Assembly: GCF_900109515.1 (NCBI RefSeq)
Contig: NZ_FOBD01000016.1
Coordinates: 62,001-126,000, forward strand
Source: Paenibacillus sp. OK003
GTDB lineage: Bacteria; Bacillota; Bacilli; Paenibacillales; Paenibacillaceae
Reading direction: 5' to 3'
Length of the DNA stretch: 64,000 bases
The notes below the pieces were generated by a model that ran no database searches, was not told the DNA's origin, and saw nothing but the letters and a program-made list of their open reading frames with translations. Shown in pieces: positions 26,266 to 34,620 of this stretch. The number at the start of each line of letters is the position of its first letter. Position 1 is the stretch's first letter. A program made the translations under genes and the position numbers.

Positions 26266-27909
26266 ATGAACAGGTCTATCTCATGGATGAAATATATGGC
26301 ATTGGCGGCAGTATTGGTGCTGGTATTATCCGGTTGCGGAGCGGGAGGTAACTCGAACAGTGCAGTTCAGGCTTCCGGTGGGGAGCAGGCGGCTGGGCAA
26401 GCAGAAGGTGGGAATCTAACCTACGCACTCGCCACATCGCCGGATACGCTGGACCCGCATCGAAGTGGCCTTGCCGTAACCGTACGTGCGATCCGAACCA
26501 TCTATGACAATCTGGTGGTGCAGCTGCCGGATGGTTCCATCAAACCTTGGCTCGCCAAGGAGTGGAGTGTATCGGAGGATGGCAAAAGTTATACGTTCAA
26601 ACTGCGTGAAGATGTGAAGTTCCATGATGGCACACCATTTAACGCGGAAGCGGTGAAGTTCAATCTGGATCGGGTAATCGATCCGACCACCAAAGCCGCC
26701 AATTCCCTTGCCCTGATTAGACCTTATAGCTCCTCGGAGGTCATTGATGAATACACCATTAAGGTGAATCTGGAACAGCCTTCGCAAGCTTTTCTCGGTA
26801 ACTTGAGTCAGGCCCTGCTGGGGATTGTATCTCCTACGGCCGCCAAAAAGTATGGCGATCAACTGGGTAAAAATCCGGTGGGGACCGGTCCGTATACCTT
26901 TGTGAAATGGGATGAAAATGCGGATATCGTTGTCGCCAAAAACAAGGATTACAACTGGGCTCCTGCAACCGTTGAAAATGAAGGTGCCCCTCATATTGAT
27001 ACGATTACGTTCAAAATTGTACCGGAAGAAGCAACACGCATCGGCAGTGTTCAGAGTAAACAGGTACTCGCCGCCGAGACGGTTCCACCGCAAAATATTG
27101 CTGCCCTGAAGAACGATCCGAACCAGCAATTGCTTCAAGCCAATACCGTTGGTTTGCCGTATACCCTCTTCTTCAATCTGCGCAAAGCGCCTTGGGATGA
27201 TGTGAAAGTCAGACAGGCGGTGCAATCTGCAGTTGATGTGGAATCCATCGTGAAGACACTGTATCTGGGCAACTACGAACGCGCGTGGTCTGCACTGTCT
27301 CCGGGAATCCTCGGTTATGATGATTCCCTTGAAGGAAGTATCAATCCGGATATCAACAAGGCCAATCAGCTGCTTGATGAGCAAGGTTGGGTCAAGGGAG
27401 CAGATGGCATTCGTGAAAAAGATGGCAAGAAGCTGACCCTGCATTATGTGGACGGTTCGCCGAACCGGGAGAAGCGTAACGACATTGCAGCGATTATTCA
27501 GCAGCAGCTCAAGCAGGTGGGTATAGCTGTTGAGGTTGAAATTACGAAGGATGTTGCTACGGTCATCTATCAGAACTGGGATTATGATCTCTATGGCAAC
27601 AGCCAGGTCAATTCCGATCCGAATGCGCTCTATGCCTTCTATCATACGAGTGCAGAAGGTGAACGCCCGACCTTATCCGGTTTATCTGATCCGAAGATCG
27701 ATAAACTGCTCGAACAGGGAGCGGTGGAGACTGATCCGGATAAACGTGTGGATATCTATAATCAGATTCAACAATATCTGATCGAGCAGGCTGTAATTTT
27801 GCCAATCTATGTGTTCCCTTATACGGTGGCTGCATCCAAGTCGGTGCAGGGCATCAAGTTTGATTCACTCGGTTATCCGTTGTTCAACGATGTTCGGATT
27901 CAGCCATAA
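26266..27909 (+). CDS. Dipeptide/nickel-type ABC transporter substrate-binding lipoprotein
   Basis: A 547-residue extracellular lipoprotein. The signal peptide ends in the lipobox LSGC (Cys near residue 25), followed by a Gly/Ser/Gln linker. The mature part is a family 5 binding protein: YALATSPDTLDPHRSG, WSVSEDGKSYTFKLREDVKFHDGTPFNAE and ILPIYVFPY near the end. Such proteins bind peptides, glutathione, nickel chelates or other small solutes. AGAGGGGGAAGCTAT precedes the ATG. It is followed by two permease genes but by no ATPase gene. The operon context (monooxygenases, FMN reductase, amidohydrolase) favours a sulfur compound as ligand. Confidence 0.88.
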   Translation: MNRSISWMKYMALAAVLVLVLSGCGAGGNSNSAVQASGGEQAAGQAEGGNLTYALATSPDTLDPHRSGLAVTVRAIRTIYDNLVVQLPDGSIKPWLAKEWSVSEDGKSYTFKLREDVKFHDGTPFNAEAVKFNLDRVIDPTTKAANSLALIRPYSSSEVIDEYTIKVNLEQPSQAFLGNLSQALLGIVSPTAAKKYGDQLGKNPVGTGPYTFVKWDENADIVVAKNKDYNWAPATVENEGAPHIDTITFKIVPEEATRIGSVQSKQVLAAETVPPQNIAALKNDPNQQLLQANTVGLPYTLFFNLRKAPWDDVKVRQAVQSAVDVESIVKTLYLGNYERAWSALSPGILGYDDSLEGSINPDINKANQLLDEQGWVKGADGIREKDGKKLTLHYVDGSPNREKRNDIAAIIQQQLKQVGIAVEVEITKDVATVIYQNWDYDLYGNSQVNSDPNALYAFYHTSAEGERPTLSGLSDPKIDKLLEQGAVETDPDKRVDIYNQIQQYLIEQAVILPIYVFPYTVAASKSVQGIKFDSLGYPLFNDVRIQP

Positions 27910-27951
27910 TACGAAACGTCAATTATGCAGACAGGAAGGAGACGACCCGGT

Positions 27952-28884
27952 ATGGTTCAAACGATACTGACAAGACTTGCTACATCGCTTCTGGTTATTT
28001 TGGGAGCTTCGGTGTTGGTGTACTGCATCATGTATCTGCTGCCGGGTGATCCGGTCCTGCTTATGCTGGACCCGTCATCGGCAACACCCGAGATGATTCA
28101 GAACCTGCGGGTTCAGCTTGGACTGGATCAGCCGTTTTACATCCAGTTTGCCAACTATTTCGGAGACATGCTGCGCGGCGATTTCGGCAAATCAATGATC
28201 AATTCCGACCCGGTGCTGCCCAAAATATTGGAACATTTCCCTGCCACACTGGCGCTGACCGCGCTCAGCTCAATCATAGCGATAACCATTGGTATTACGC
28301 TCGGCGTATTATCTGCCATTCATCGTAATGGCGTGATTGATTTCATCGCCCGGCTCGTTGGATTGTTTGGCATCTCCATGCCCACCTTCTGGACCGGCAT
28401 TCTGTTGATCCTGTTGTTCTCGGTTCAGCTTGGCTGGTTCCCGGCGATGGGCTCAGACGGATTCAGTTCATTGGTGCTTCCAGCTGCAACACTAGGCCTC
28501 GTCGGTGCGGGTTTCATCGTACGTATGGTGCGTAACAGCATGCTGGAAGTGGTGAACGAGCCGTTTATCGTGGCATTACGAGCAAAAGGTCTTTCACAGC
28601 GGACCATCATGTACGGTCATGCACTGCGTAATGCACTGATTCCTGCGGTGACGGTCATCGGCATGTTGATTGGTGATTTGCTTGCAGGAACCGTCGTGGT
28701 GGAGACGGTCTTCTCCAGACAGGGTATCGGCAGAATCATCGCGGATGCGTTGATGGCCAAAGACCTGCCTGTTGTGCAGGGCGTAGTCTTTTTCACAGCA
28801 ATTATCTATGTCGTGTTGAATTTACTGGTGGATATCTCTTATGCGTACATTGATCCCAGAGTTAGGCGTGCAGTCCGAACGTGA
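27952..28884 (+). CDS. ABC transporter permease, DppB type
   Basis: A 310-residue membrane protein of the DppB/OppB/GsiC type. It opens with one membrane span (LLVILGASVLVYCIMYLLPGDPV), has the family motif LGLDQPFYIQFANYFGDMLRGDFGKS, and ends with the EAA-type cytoplasmic loop around RAKGLSQRTIMYGHALRNALIPAVT. ATG at 27952 is chosen because AAGGAG lies upstream at 10 bases; the ATG at 27925 has no site. It pairs with the next permease. Confidence 0.87.
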   Translation: MVQTILTRLATSLLVILGASVLVYCIMYLLPGDPVLLMLDPSSATPEMIQNLRVQLGLDQPFYIQFANYFGDMLRGDFGKSMINSDPVLPKILEHFPATLALTALSSIIAITIGITLGVLSAIHRNGVIDFIARLVGLFGISMPTFWTGILLILLFSVQLGWFPAMGSDGFSSLVLPAATLGLVGAGFIVRMVRNSMLEVVNEPFIVALRAKGLSQRTIMYGHALRNALIPAVTVIGMLIGDLLAGTVVVETVFSRQGIGRIIADALMAKDLPVVQGVVFFTAIIYVVLNLLVDISYAYIDPRVRRAVRT

Positions 28885-28939
28885 GGACGGATGGAACAGT
28901 CTGAAACATCTGAACGCGTAGTGAGGAAGGAGGAGTCTT

Positions 28940-29857
28940 ATGAGCATGAAACCATTGATGGGTGACGAAAAAGGCTGGACGGCCAGAACAGGGCGTTTAC
29001 GCCTCTGGAGTCGCCGTCCCCTGCGTCACCGCGTCTCATTCGCGGTATCCCGTTTATTCTTTTATGCAGCTTTGCTGGTCGTGGTGTTTACCGGCACTTG
29101 TGCAATCGTGCCGGGATGGATTGCACCTTATGATCCAACTCAGATGATGACGGATGCCATCCTGCAGGCTCCCTCTGCTGCGCACCTGTTTGGGACCGAT
29201 TATTTTGGCAGGGATATCTTCAGTGTGGTTGTGCATGGCAGCAGGGATTCACTGCTGATTGGATTTGCCTCGGTGCTGGTGGGTGGTCTTGTGGGCAGTG
29301 CTCTTGGCATTATTGCCGGCTATGCAGGAGGTGTTTTGGATACAATCACCATGCGTGCCGTTGATATTCTGATGGCTGTTCCAGGCGTGTTACTGGCATT
29401 ATCTGTTGCGGCAGCGTTGGGACCTGGACTGCTTAACATTGCACTGGCTGTTGCGGTATCCTCCATTCCAGGATATGCACGGGTGATGCGTGGGCAGGTC
29501 ATGTCCGTTAAAGGTTTGCCTTTTATTACAGCCACACGTTCACTCGGGGGCTCCAATGCCCGTATTTTTTGGAAGCATGTACTGCCTCATTCCTTATCTC
29601 CGTTGCTGGTTATGGCGACGCTGGGCGTGGGTACCTCCATTCTGACAGGCTCCGGGCTCAGCTTTCTTGGACTTGGTGTGTTGAAGGAAATTCCGGATTG
29701 GGGAGCGTTGCTCTCGCAAGGGAGAGGTTATCTGACGGTTGCCTGGTGGATCTGTACCTTCCCGGGACTTGCAATTACCATGTTTGTGCTGGCGGTTAAT
29801 CTGATTGGAGACGATATTCGCGATCGGTTGGACCCCAAAGTAAATGGAGCGGCTTGA
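28940..29857 (+). CDS. ABC transporter permease, DppC type
   Basis: A 305-residue DppC/OppC-type permease. After a basic cytosolic start it has a first span (FFYAALLVVVFTGTCAIV), the conserved loop HLFGTDYFGRDIFSVVVHGSRDSLLIG, and the EAA loop around TATRSLGGSNARIFWKHVLPHSLSPLLV. GGAAGGAGGAGTCTT precedes the ATG. With the DppB-type protein it would form the membrane channel. No DppD/DppF ATPase gene follows; the next gene encodes a flavin reductase, so the ATPase must come from elsewhere. Confidence 0.87.
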   Translation: MSMKPLMGDEKGWTARTGRLRLWSRRPLRHRVSFAVSRLFFYAALLVVVFTGTCAIVPGWIAPYDPTQMMTDAILQAPSAAHLFGTDYFGRDIFSVVVHGSRDSLLIGFASVLVGGLVGSALGIIAGYAGGVLDTITMRAVDILMAVPGVLLALSVAAALGPGLLNIALAVAVSSIPGYARVMRGQVMSVKGLPFITATRSLGGSNARIFWKHVLPHSLSPLLVMATLGVGTSILTGSGLSFLGLGVLKEIPDWGALLSQGRGYLTVAWWICTFPGLAITMFVLAVNLIGDDIRDRLDPKVNGAA

Positions 29858-29878
29858 CCGCTATTCCAAGGAGGAATC

Positions 29879-30430
29879 ATGATGTCACATGTCGTTATTA
29901 TTGCCGGATCACCTTCCAAACGTTCGCGTCTGACAGGCCTTACGGATTACAGCAGCAATAAATTAAAAGAGGCAGGCATTACCGTTGAGGTAATTCATGT
30001 AGCCGACCTGCCAGCGGAAGATCTAGTGCAGGCCAAGTTTGATAGCTCATTCATTCGTGATGCGCTCGCTGTTGTTGAAGCAGCGGATGCAGTCATCGTG
30101 GCAACACCGGTATACAAAGCATCATACTCTGGCGTGCTGAAGCTGTTCCTGGATCTGATTCCACAGGAAGGTCTGCGGGGCAAGCTGGCTCTTCCATTAG
30201 TCATCGGCGGCTCGATTGCCCATCTGCTCGCCATTGATTATGCATTGAAGCCTGTTCTGGCAGCACTTGGCGGCAGACATATTCTCGGCGGAGTATACGC
30301 AGTTGATCAGGGAATTGATCGACTGGATGACGGAAAATATGTGCTTTCGGCGGACATCACTACAAGATTGGATCGTTCCCTGGAAGAATTGATATTGACT
30401 CTGGAAAAGAATGGTATTACGATATCATAA
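29879..30430 (+). CDS. NAD(P)H-dependent FMN reductase, SsuE-like
   Basis: A 183-residue flavodoxin-fold reductase. The phosphate-binding start is VVIIAGSPSKRSRLTGL and the flavin loop is ATPVYKASYSGVLKLFLDLIPQEGLRGK, close to SsuE. It would supply FMNH2 to the two LLM monooxygenases in the same gene group. Two ATGs are adjacent; AAGGAGG is 4 bases from the first (29879) and 7 from the second (29882), so the second may be the true start. It ends 46 bases before the palindromic repeat element. Confidence 0.87.
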   Translation: MMSHVVIIAGSPSKRSRLTGLTDYSSNKLKEAGITVEVIHVADLPAEDLVQAKFDSSFIRDALAVVEAADAVIVATPVYKASYSGVLKLFLDLIPQEGLRGKLALPLVIGGSIAHLLAIDYALKPVLAALGGRHILGGVYAVDQGIDRLDDGKYVLSADITTRLDRSLEELILTLEKNGITIS

Positions 30431-30476
30431 AACCAAGTAAATTCATTGGATAAATAGATATAGAAATTAACTACAC

Positions 30477-30628
30477 ATTTACACAAGAACGTAGAGGACA
30501 GAAAAAACCTGAAGAAGCGGAGCATTCGCCTTTATCCCCGGATTTTCCCCTTTAAAAAGGGAACGAAAAAAATCTGGGGATAACAGCGATCGGAAGGTTG
30601 TTCTGTCATTGGAGTGGCAAGTGTAAAT
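30477..30628 (+). repeat. Palindromic repeat element, copy A
   Basis: A 152-bp element with terminal ATTTACAC/GTGTAAAT, inner GACAGAA/TTCTGTC and a central TTTATCCCCGGAT paired with ATCTGGGGATAA. A second copy lies at 38741-38891 in the opposite orientation on the map. This copy ends 34 bases before the LysR start codon. It could be a MITE-like element or a structured leader. Confidence 0.85.
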
Positions 30629-30662
30629 CTTCTTCGTTCAATTTGTAATTCGGGGGGCGCTT

Positions 30663-31535
30663 ATGAATATTGAGAACATTGAAGCATTTGTATACATCAA
30701 TCATTACGGAAGCTTCAATAAGGCTGCCGAGGTACTCTTTTTGTCCCAACCTTCTGTCACCGCTCGTATTCAGTCCCTTGAACGTGAACTCGGCTGCAAA
30801 TTGTTTGACCGTCTCGGTAAACAGATTGTGCTTACGGAGGAAGGAAGAAAATTCCTTCCCTACGCCCAACAGGTGCTGCAAGTGATTCAGAAGGGCAGAC
30901 AGAAGATACAGCAACGCCGTACGACGCCCGATGCACTTCGACTCGGCAGTACGGTATCCGTATCCAACTATGTCATTCCCGACTTTCTGCCCAAAATCAA
31001 GGAAGCTTACCCTGAGGTGAACATCAAACTGACCACAGCGACGACGGACCAACTCGTCGCCAAGCTGCTGGGTCAGGAAATCGATCTTGCTTTTGTGCGG
31101 AAGGTCATGCATCCTGCAATCCGTACGGTTGCTTTTTATGAAGATCCAATCCAGCTATACGTGTACAAAGGCCATCCATTTATTGAACGCGGGCATGTCA
31201 GCATGGAGGCGATCAGGAATGAGCAGCTGGTCTTTTTTGAATGTGGTTCATTGGACTGGCTGCGCATTCACCGGGCCTTTGACTCGCTGGAGCACCCGCC
31301 GGATATTACATATCACGTTGATAATTCGGAAACGGCGAAGAAACTGGTGAAGCAAGGAGCAGGTATTGCGTTTCTCCCAGGTCTGACAGTGCAAAAGGAA
31401 GTGCAGGATCAGGAGCTGTTCCCCATTCAGGTACATGAGGTTGCAGGTGTATCGTTGCAAATCAGCGTCGTTACGTTAAAAGAAGAACATTCGCCTTTTG
31501 CAGAGCCTTTCGGGGAACTGTTGCGGCAGCTATAG
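30663..31535 (+). CDS. LysR-family transcriptional regulator
   Basis: A 290-residue LysR regulator. Residues 1-60 form the winged helix (NIEAFVYINHYGSFNKAAEVLFLSQPSVTARIQSLERELG), residues about 90-290 the two-lobed effector domain. GGGGGGCGCTT precedes the ATG. It lies inside the sulfur gene group, between the FMN reductase and the second monooxygenase, and in B. subtilis comparable operons are switched on by LysR proteins such as YtlI and CysL. The inverted repeat upstream of 24701 is the proposed target. The 152-bp palindromic element occupies its 5' region. Confidence 0.88.
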   Translation: MNIENIEAFVYINHYGSFNKAAEVLFLSQPSVTARIQSLERELGCKLFDRLGKQIVLTEEGRKFLPYAQQVLQVIQKGRQKIQQRRTTPDALRLGSTVSVSNYVIPDFLPKIKEAYPEVNIKLTTATTDQLVAKLLGQEIDLAFVRKVMHPAIRTVAFYEDPIQLYVYKGHPFIERGHVSMEAIRNEQLVFFECGSLDWLRIHRAFDSLEHPPDITYHVDNSETAKKLVKQGAGIAFLPGLTVQKEVQDQELFPIQVHEVAGVSLQISVVTLKEEHSPFAEPFGELLRQL

Positions 31536-31606
31536 AGAGAGTCATTGAGGAAGCAAGGAAGGATTTTAAAAAGTCAGGTTCGGCATGATCGAAGGAGGAG
31601 AATAGG

Positions 31607-32668
31607 ATGGGTATTCGTGTTGGCATATTGGATCAAACCCCGATCTATGAAGGGGAGACGCCGATTGATGCTTTTCGGCATACGATTGAATTGGTACAGC
31701 GGGCTGAACAGCTTGGATTTCATCGTTTCTGGGTATCGGAACATCATGATTCAGGTCATGTTGCCGGCTCCTCACCGGAGGTGCTCATTTCCCACTTGCT
31801 GGCGCATACAGAGCGGATTCGTCTCGGTTCTGGCGGGGTGATGCTGCAACATTATAGTCCTTACAAAGTGGCAGAGAACTTCAATGTGCTTTCTGCGCTT
31901 GGTCCGGGGAGAATTGATCTGGGTATTGGACGTGCACCGGGAGGATTGCCCCGCTCCACGCAGGCACTACAGCAAGGGATTCAGGAGGCCGCTTCACTGA
32001 AAGAGAAAATCAATCAGGTGAAGCAGTTCATCCATAATGAACCGCATGAAGATAATACACATCCTTTGGCCGGCTTGAGTGCTGCGCCCGTATCCGAAAA
32101 CCCGGCAGAGCTATACGTACTTGGGGCAAGTATTGATAGTGCAGGCATGGCGGCAGAACTGGGACTGCCTTACGTATTTTCACTGTTTATTAATAGCAAC
32201 ACGGAGGTTGCTCTGGAGGCTTTGCGTATTTACCGGGAACAATTCGACCGCTCACATGGACGGGAGCCATATGCCATCCTCGCTATATCATTGATTGTGG
32301 CGGAGAGTGCGGAAGAAGCCGAAGGACTGGCAAGTGAACACATGCTGGTCAAGATCCATCTGGAGAATGGCAAGGTATTGACGGTTGGTTCCGTGGAGCA
32401 GGCGGAAGAATTCGGACGGCAATCGAACGAGGAGTATCGGATCGAGATTCTGGAGCCAAGTGTGACGAGAGGTACGAAGGAAACAGTTGGTCCGGCACTG
32501 GCGAAGTTCCAGCAGGATTTTGCCGTAGATGAACTGATTGTTACCACAGCCACACGTGATTTTGCCAAGCGTATTCGTTCATTTGAACTGTTGCGTGAGG
32601 CGCTGGATGAGCAGGGACTGGGCGAATTTGCGCATGAGTCGACACCTGCGCAAGCGGTGATCGGTTAG
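31607..32668 (+). CDS. LLM-class flavin-dependent oxidoreductase, MsnO8-like
   Basis: A 353-residue luciferase-like enzyme of the short (about 340-residue) group: GILDQTPIYEGETPIDAFRHTIELVQRAEQLGFHRFWVSEHHD, then RIRLGSGGVMLQHYSPYKVAENFNVLSALGPGRIDLGIGRAPGG. It would use FMNH2 from the reductase encoded at 29879. AGGAGGAGAATAGG precedes the ATG. It differs in subgroup from the first LLM enzyme of the region, so the operon probably handles more than one step or more than one substrate. Confidence 0.85.
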   Translation: MGIRVGILDQTPIYEGETPIDAFRHTIELVQRAEQLGFHRFWVSEHHDSGHVAGSSPEVLISHLLAHTERIRLGSGGVMLQHYSPYKVAENFNVLSALGPGRIDLGIGRAPGGLPRSTQALQQGIQEAASLKEKINQVKQFIHNEPHEDNTHPLAGLSAAPVSENPAELYVLGASIDSAGMAAELGLPYVFSLFINSNTEVALEALRIYREQFDRSHGREPYAILAISLIVAESAEEAEGLASEHMLVKIHLENGKVLTVGSVEQAEEFGRQSNEEYRIEILEPSVTRGTKETVGPALAKFQQDFAVDELIVTTATRDFAKRIRSFELLREALDEQGLGEFAHESTPAQAVIG

Positions 32669-32764
32669 GCATATACATGATATAGAGCATACCTGTTGAA
32701 GTGACCCGTGTATCATATTAACCCATCTTACATGGCACATACGATGATAAAAGGAGGCAATGTC

Positions 32765-33991
32765 GTGAGCAGTGATCTGAAACAGCCTGAGCAACAGGCA
32801 GAGCAAGAAGAACAAAGCCGCAAGCATGAAATTTACGTTGGGCAGGATGAAGAATTCGCAGAGCACTTAACCGCGATTCGGCGACATTTGCATCGTAACC
32901 CCGAGCTATCCGGAGAGGAACGGGAAACGACAGAAGCCATTCGAGGCTGGTTGGTGGAGGAAGGGGTACGGATTGCAGATGAATATTCGCTGCGAACGGG
33001 CCTTATCGCTGAAATTGGGCAGGACAATGGCCCGGTAGTGGCCTTACGCGCAGATATTGATGCCCTGCCGATCCAGGAAGAAACGAAGCTGGAGTATGCC
33101 TCGCAAATCGCTGGCCGAATGCACGCCTGCGGTCATGATGCACATACCGCCATTCTGATCGGTGCAGCACGATTGTTGAAACAGCGAGAGTCCCGGCTGC
33201 CGGGCAAGGTTCGTTTGATTTTCCAGCCTTCGGAGGAGAAGGCGACGGGGGCACGGCAGGTTATTCAGAGCGGAGCGCTATCCCAAGTTCAGTCTATTTT
33301 TGGGTTGCATAACAAACCGGATCTGCAGGTCGGTACGGTAGGTATCCGTGAAGGGGCGCTGCTTGCAGCGGCAGATGGTTTTGTGGTTAAAGTGGAGGGT
33401 GTCGGAACCCATGCGGCAGTGCCGGAAGCGGGCATTGACCCAATTGTGGTGGCATCTCATATTGTGACTGCATTACAGGCCATCGTGAGTCGTAATGTTG
33501 GAGCACAGGAGAGTGCCGTAATCAGTGTGACCAAAATAAACAGCGGCACCGCCTGGAACGTTATTCCCGAAGAAGCCATATTGGACGGCACCGTGCGTAC
33601 TTTTGACGAGAAGGTTCGTGCCCGGATTCGTGAGCGTTTCAATCAGGTGGTTGCCGGTGTCGCAGCAGCCTATGGGACACGGGCTACCGTGCGCTGGATT
33701 CAGGGACCACCTGCCGTGGTCAATGATGCGTCGTTGGCTGCTGCGGCGGAGCAGGTCGCGAGCGAGGTGGGGTTGACCAGTATCCGGCCGATACCTTCCC
33801 CGGCGGGCGAAGATTTTTCCTTTTACCAAAAGGAGGTTCCGGGTCTGTTCCTCTTCCTCGGAACGTCAGGCCCACACGAATGGCATCATCCTGCATTCGA
33901 TGTGGACGAACGGGCGCTGCCGCTTGGCGCACATCTTCTGGCAGCGCTGGCTGAACAGTCACTGCAAAAGTTGCAGTCAAGCGGCGGATAA
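32765..33991 (+). CDS. M20-family amidohydrolase (N-acyl amino-acid deacylase type)
   Basis: A 408-residue metallohydrolase. Metal-binding and catalytic motifs are GPVVALRADIDALPIQEE, RMHACGHDAHTA, QPSEEKATGARQVIQSG and GEDFSFYQ, as in the IAA-amino-acid/hippurate hydrolase group. AAAGGAGG lies about 7 bases before the GTG start at 32765; the frame upstream of it is not family-like. In Bacillus sulfur operons (for example the yxe genes) an M20 enzyme removes an acetyl group from an S-modified N-acetylcysteine, and a similar late step is likely here. It ends the operon, with a strong terminator 60 bases later. Confidence 0.87.
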   Translation: MSSDLKQPEQQAEQEEQSRKHEIYVGQDEEFAEHLTAIRRHLHRNPELSGEERETTEAIRGWLVEEGVRIADEYSLRTGLIAEIGQDNGPVVALRADIDALPIQEETKLEYASQIAGRMHACGHDAHTAILIGAARLLKQRESRLPGKVRLIFQPSEEKATGARQVIQSGALSQVQSIFGLHNKPDLQVGTVGIREGALLAAADGFVVKVEGVGTHAAVPEAGIDPIVVASHIVTALQAIVSRNVGAQESAVISVTKINSGTAWNVIPEEAILDGTVRTFDEKVRARIRERFNQVVAGVAAAYGTRATVRWIQGPPAVVNDASLAAAAEQVASEVGLTSIRPIPSPAGEDFSFYQKEVPGLFLFLGTSGPHEWHHPAFDVDERALPLGAHLLAALAEQSLQKLQSSGG

Positions 33992-34053
33992 CTGATAATT
34001 GCTAGGTAGATACGTAATTAACATAATAAGCTAATACAATTACGAATGGACGC

Positions 34054-34089
34054 AAAAAAACGGTGACCTCAATCAGGTGACCGTTTTTT
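34054..34089 (+). terminator. Intrinsic terminator of the sulfur operon
   Basis: AAAAAACGGTGACCT and AGGTGACCGTTTTTT form a perfect 15-bp stem around CAATC. Confidence 0.9.
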
Positions 34090-34149
34090 GCTGTTTCCGT
34101 ATTTTAATGTAGTAGTTGTGGTTCAGCACATTGTGTGCTACGATTCTAA

Positions 34150-34186
34150 TCGTAATTATTACTATTATAAATCGTAATAATTACTC
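34150..34186 (+). promoter_or_regulatory. Two tandem Zur boxes
   Basis: TCGTAATTATTACTA (34150-34164) and TCGTAATAATTACTC (34172-34186) match the Bacillus Zur operator TCGTAATnATTACGA at 12-13 of 14 fixed positions. They are 22 bp apart, two helical turns. A third copy lies at 36027-36041. They stand in front of the broken cntF fragment and the CntE-like gene. Confidence 0.75.
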
Positions 34187-34223
34187 TTATATAAGATATT
34201 ACTGAGGGAAAAGGAAGGGAAAT

Positions 34224-34504
34224 ATGCATGCATACATCACGTTCTGGATGAAGCGCTCAGTTCACTGGATGTTTCCGTTCAGGCTCAGGTTCTGGAATTG
34301 CTTCGTTCGCTTCAGCATGAAATGAACATGACCTATCTCTTTGTTGCACATGATCTTCAGGCCGTGGCGAATCTGTGTGATCGGGTACTTTTTCTATATC
34401 GGGGAATGATCGTGGAAGAGCTTGAACGAAATCGTCTCTCGGATGCAAAGAATGAATATGCAAAAGCATTGCTGGCATCCGTTATGCCTTTTAGAAGTCG
34501 CTGA
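34224..34504 (+). pseudogene. Truncated ABC ATPase (CntF/DppF-type C-terminus)
   Basis: Residues from VLDEALSSLDVSVQAQVLEL to the stop at 34504 are the Walker B, D-loop and C-terminal third of an oligopeptide/nickel-type ATPase, including the switch His in FVAHDLQAV. Walker A and the LSGGQ signature are absent. AAGGAAGGG and an ATG at 34224 precede it, but that ATG is in a different frame and gives only a 33-residue peptide ending at 34325. The picture is of the leader and first codons of one gene joined by deletion to the end of another. Zur boxes upstream and a CntE-like exporter downstream suggest it was cntF of a metallophore operon; a DppF remnant of another importer is the alternative. 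Confidence 0.75.
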
Positions 34505-34620
34505 TCTACATGATTTGTGCTATCCTAGGGGCGGTAATGATTGTTTTTGCCTATGAACAAAGAAAACCAGTCACAGATGTGTCTGTGGGTTAACTGCCAG
34601 AAGAAAGTGGGGGTAACGGT

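Noticed and set aside
26416..27645. 409-codon open frame on the minus strand
   Set aside because: It is opposite the binding-lipoprotein gene, which has a lipobox, ribosome site and clear family motifs. The antisense product is unlike any known protein.
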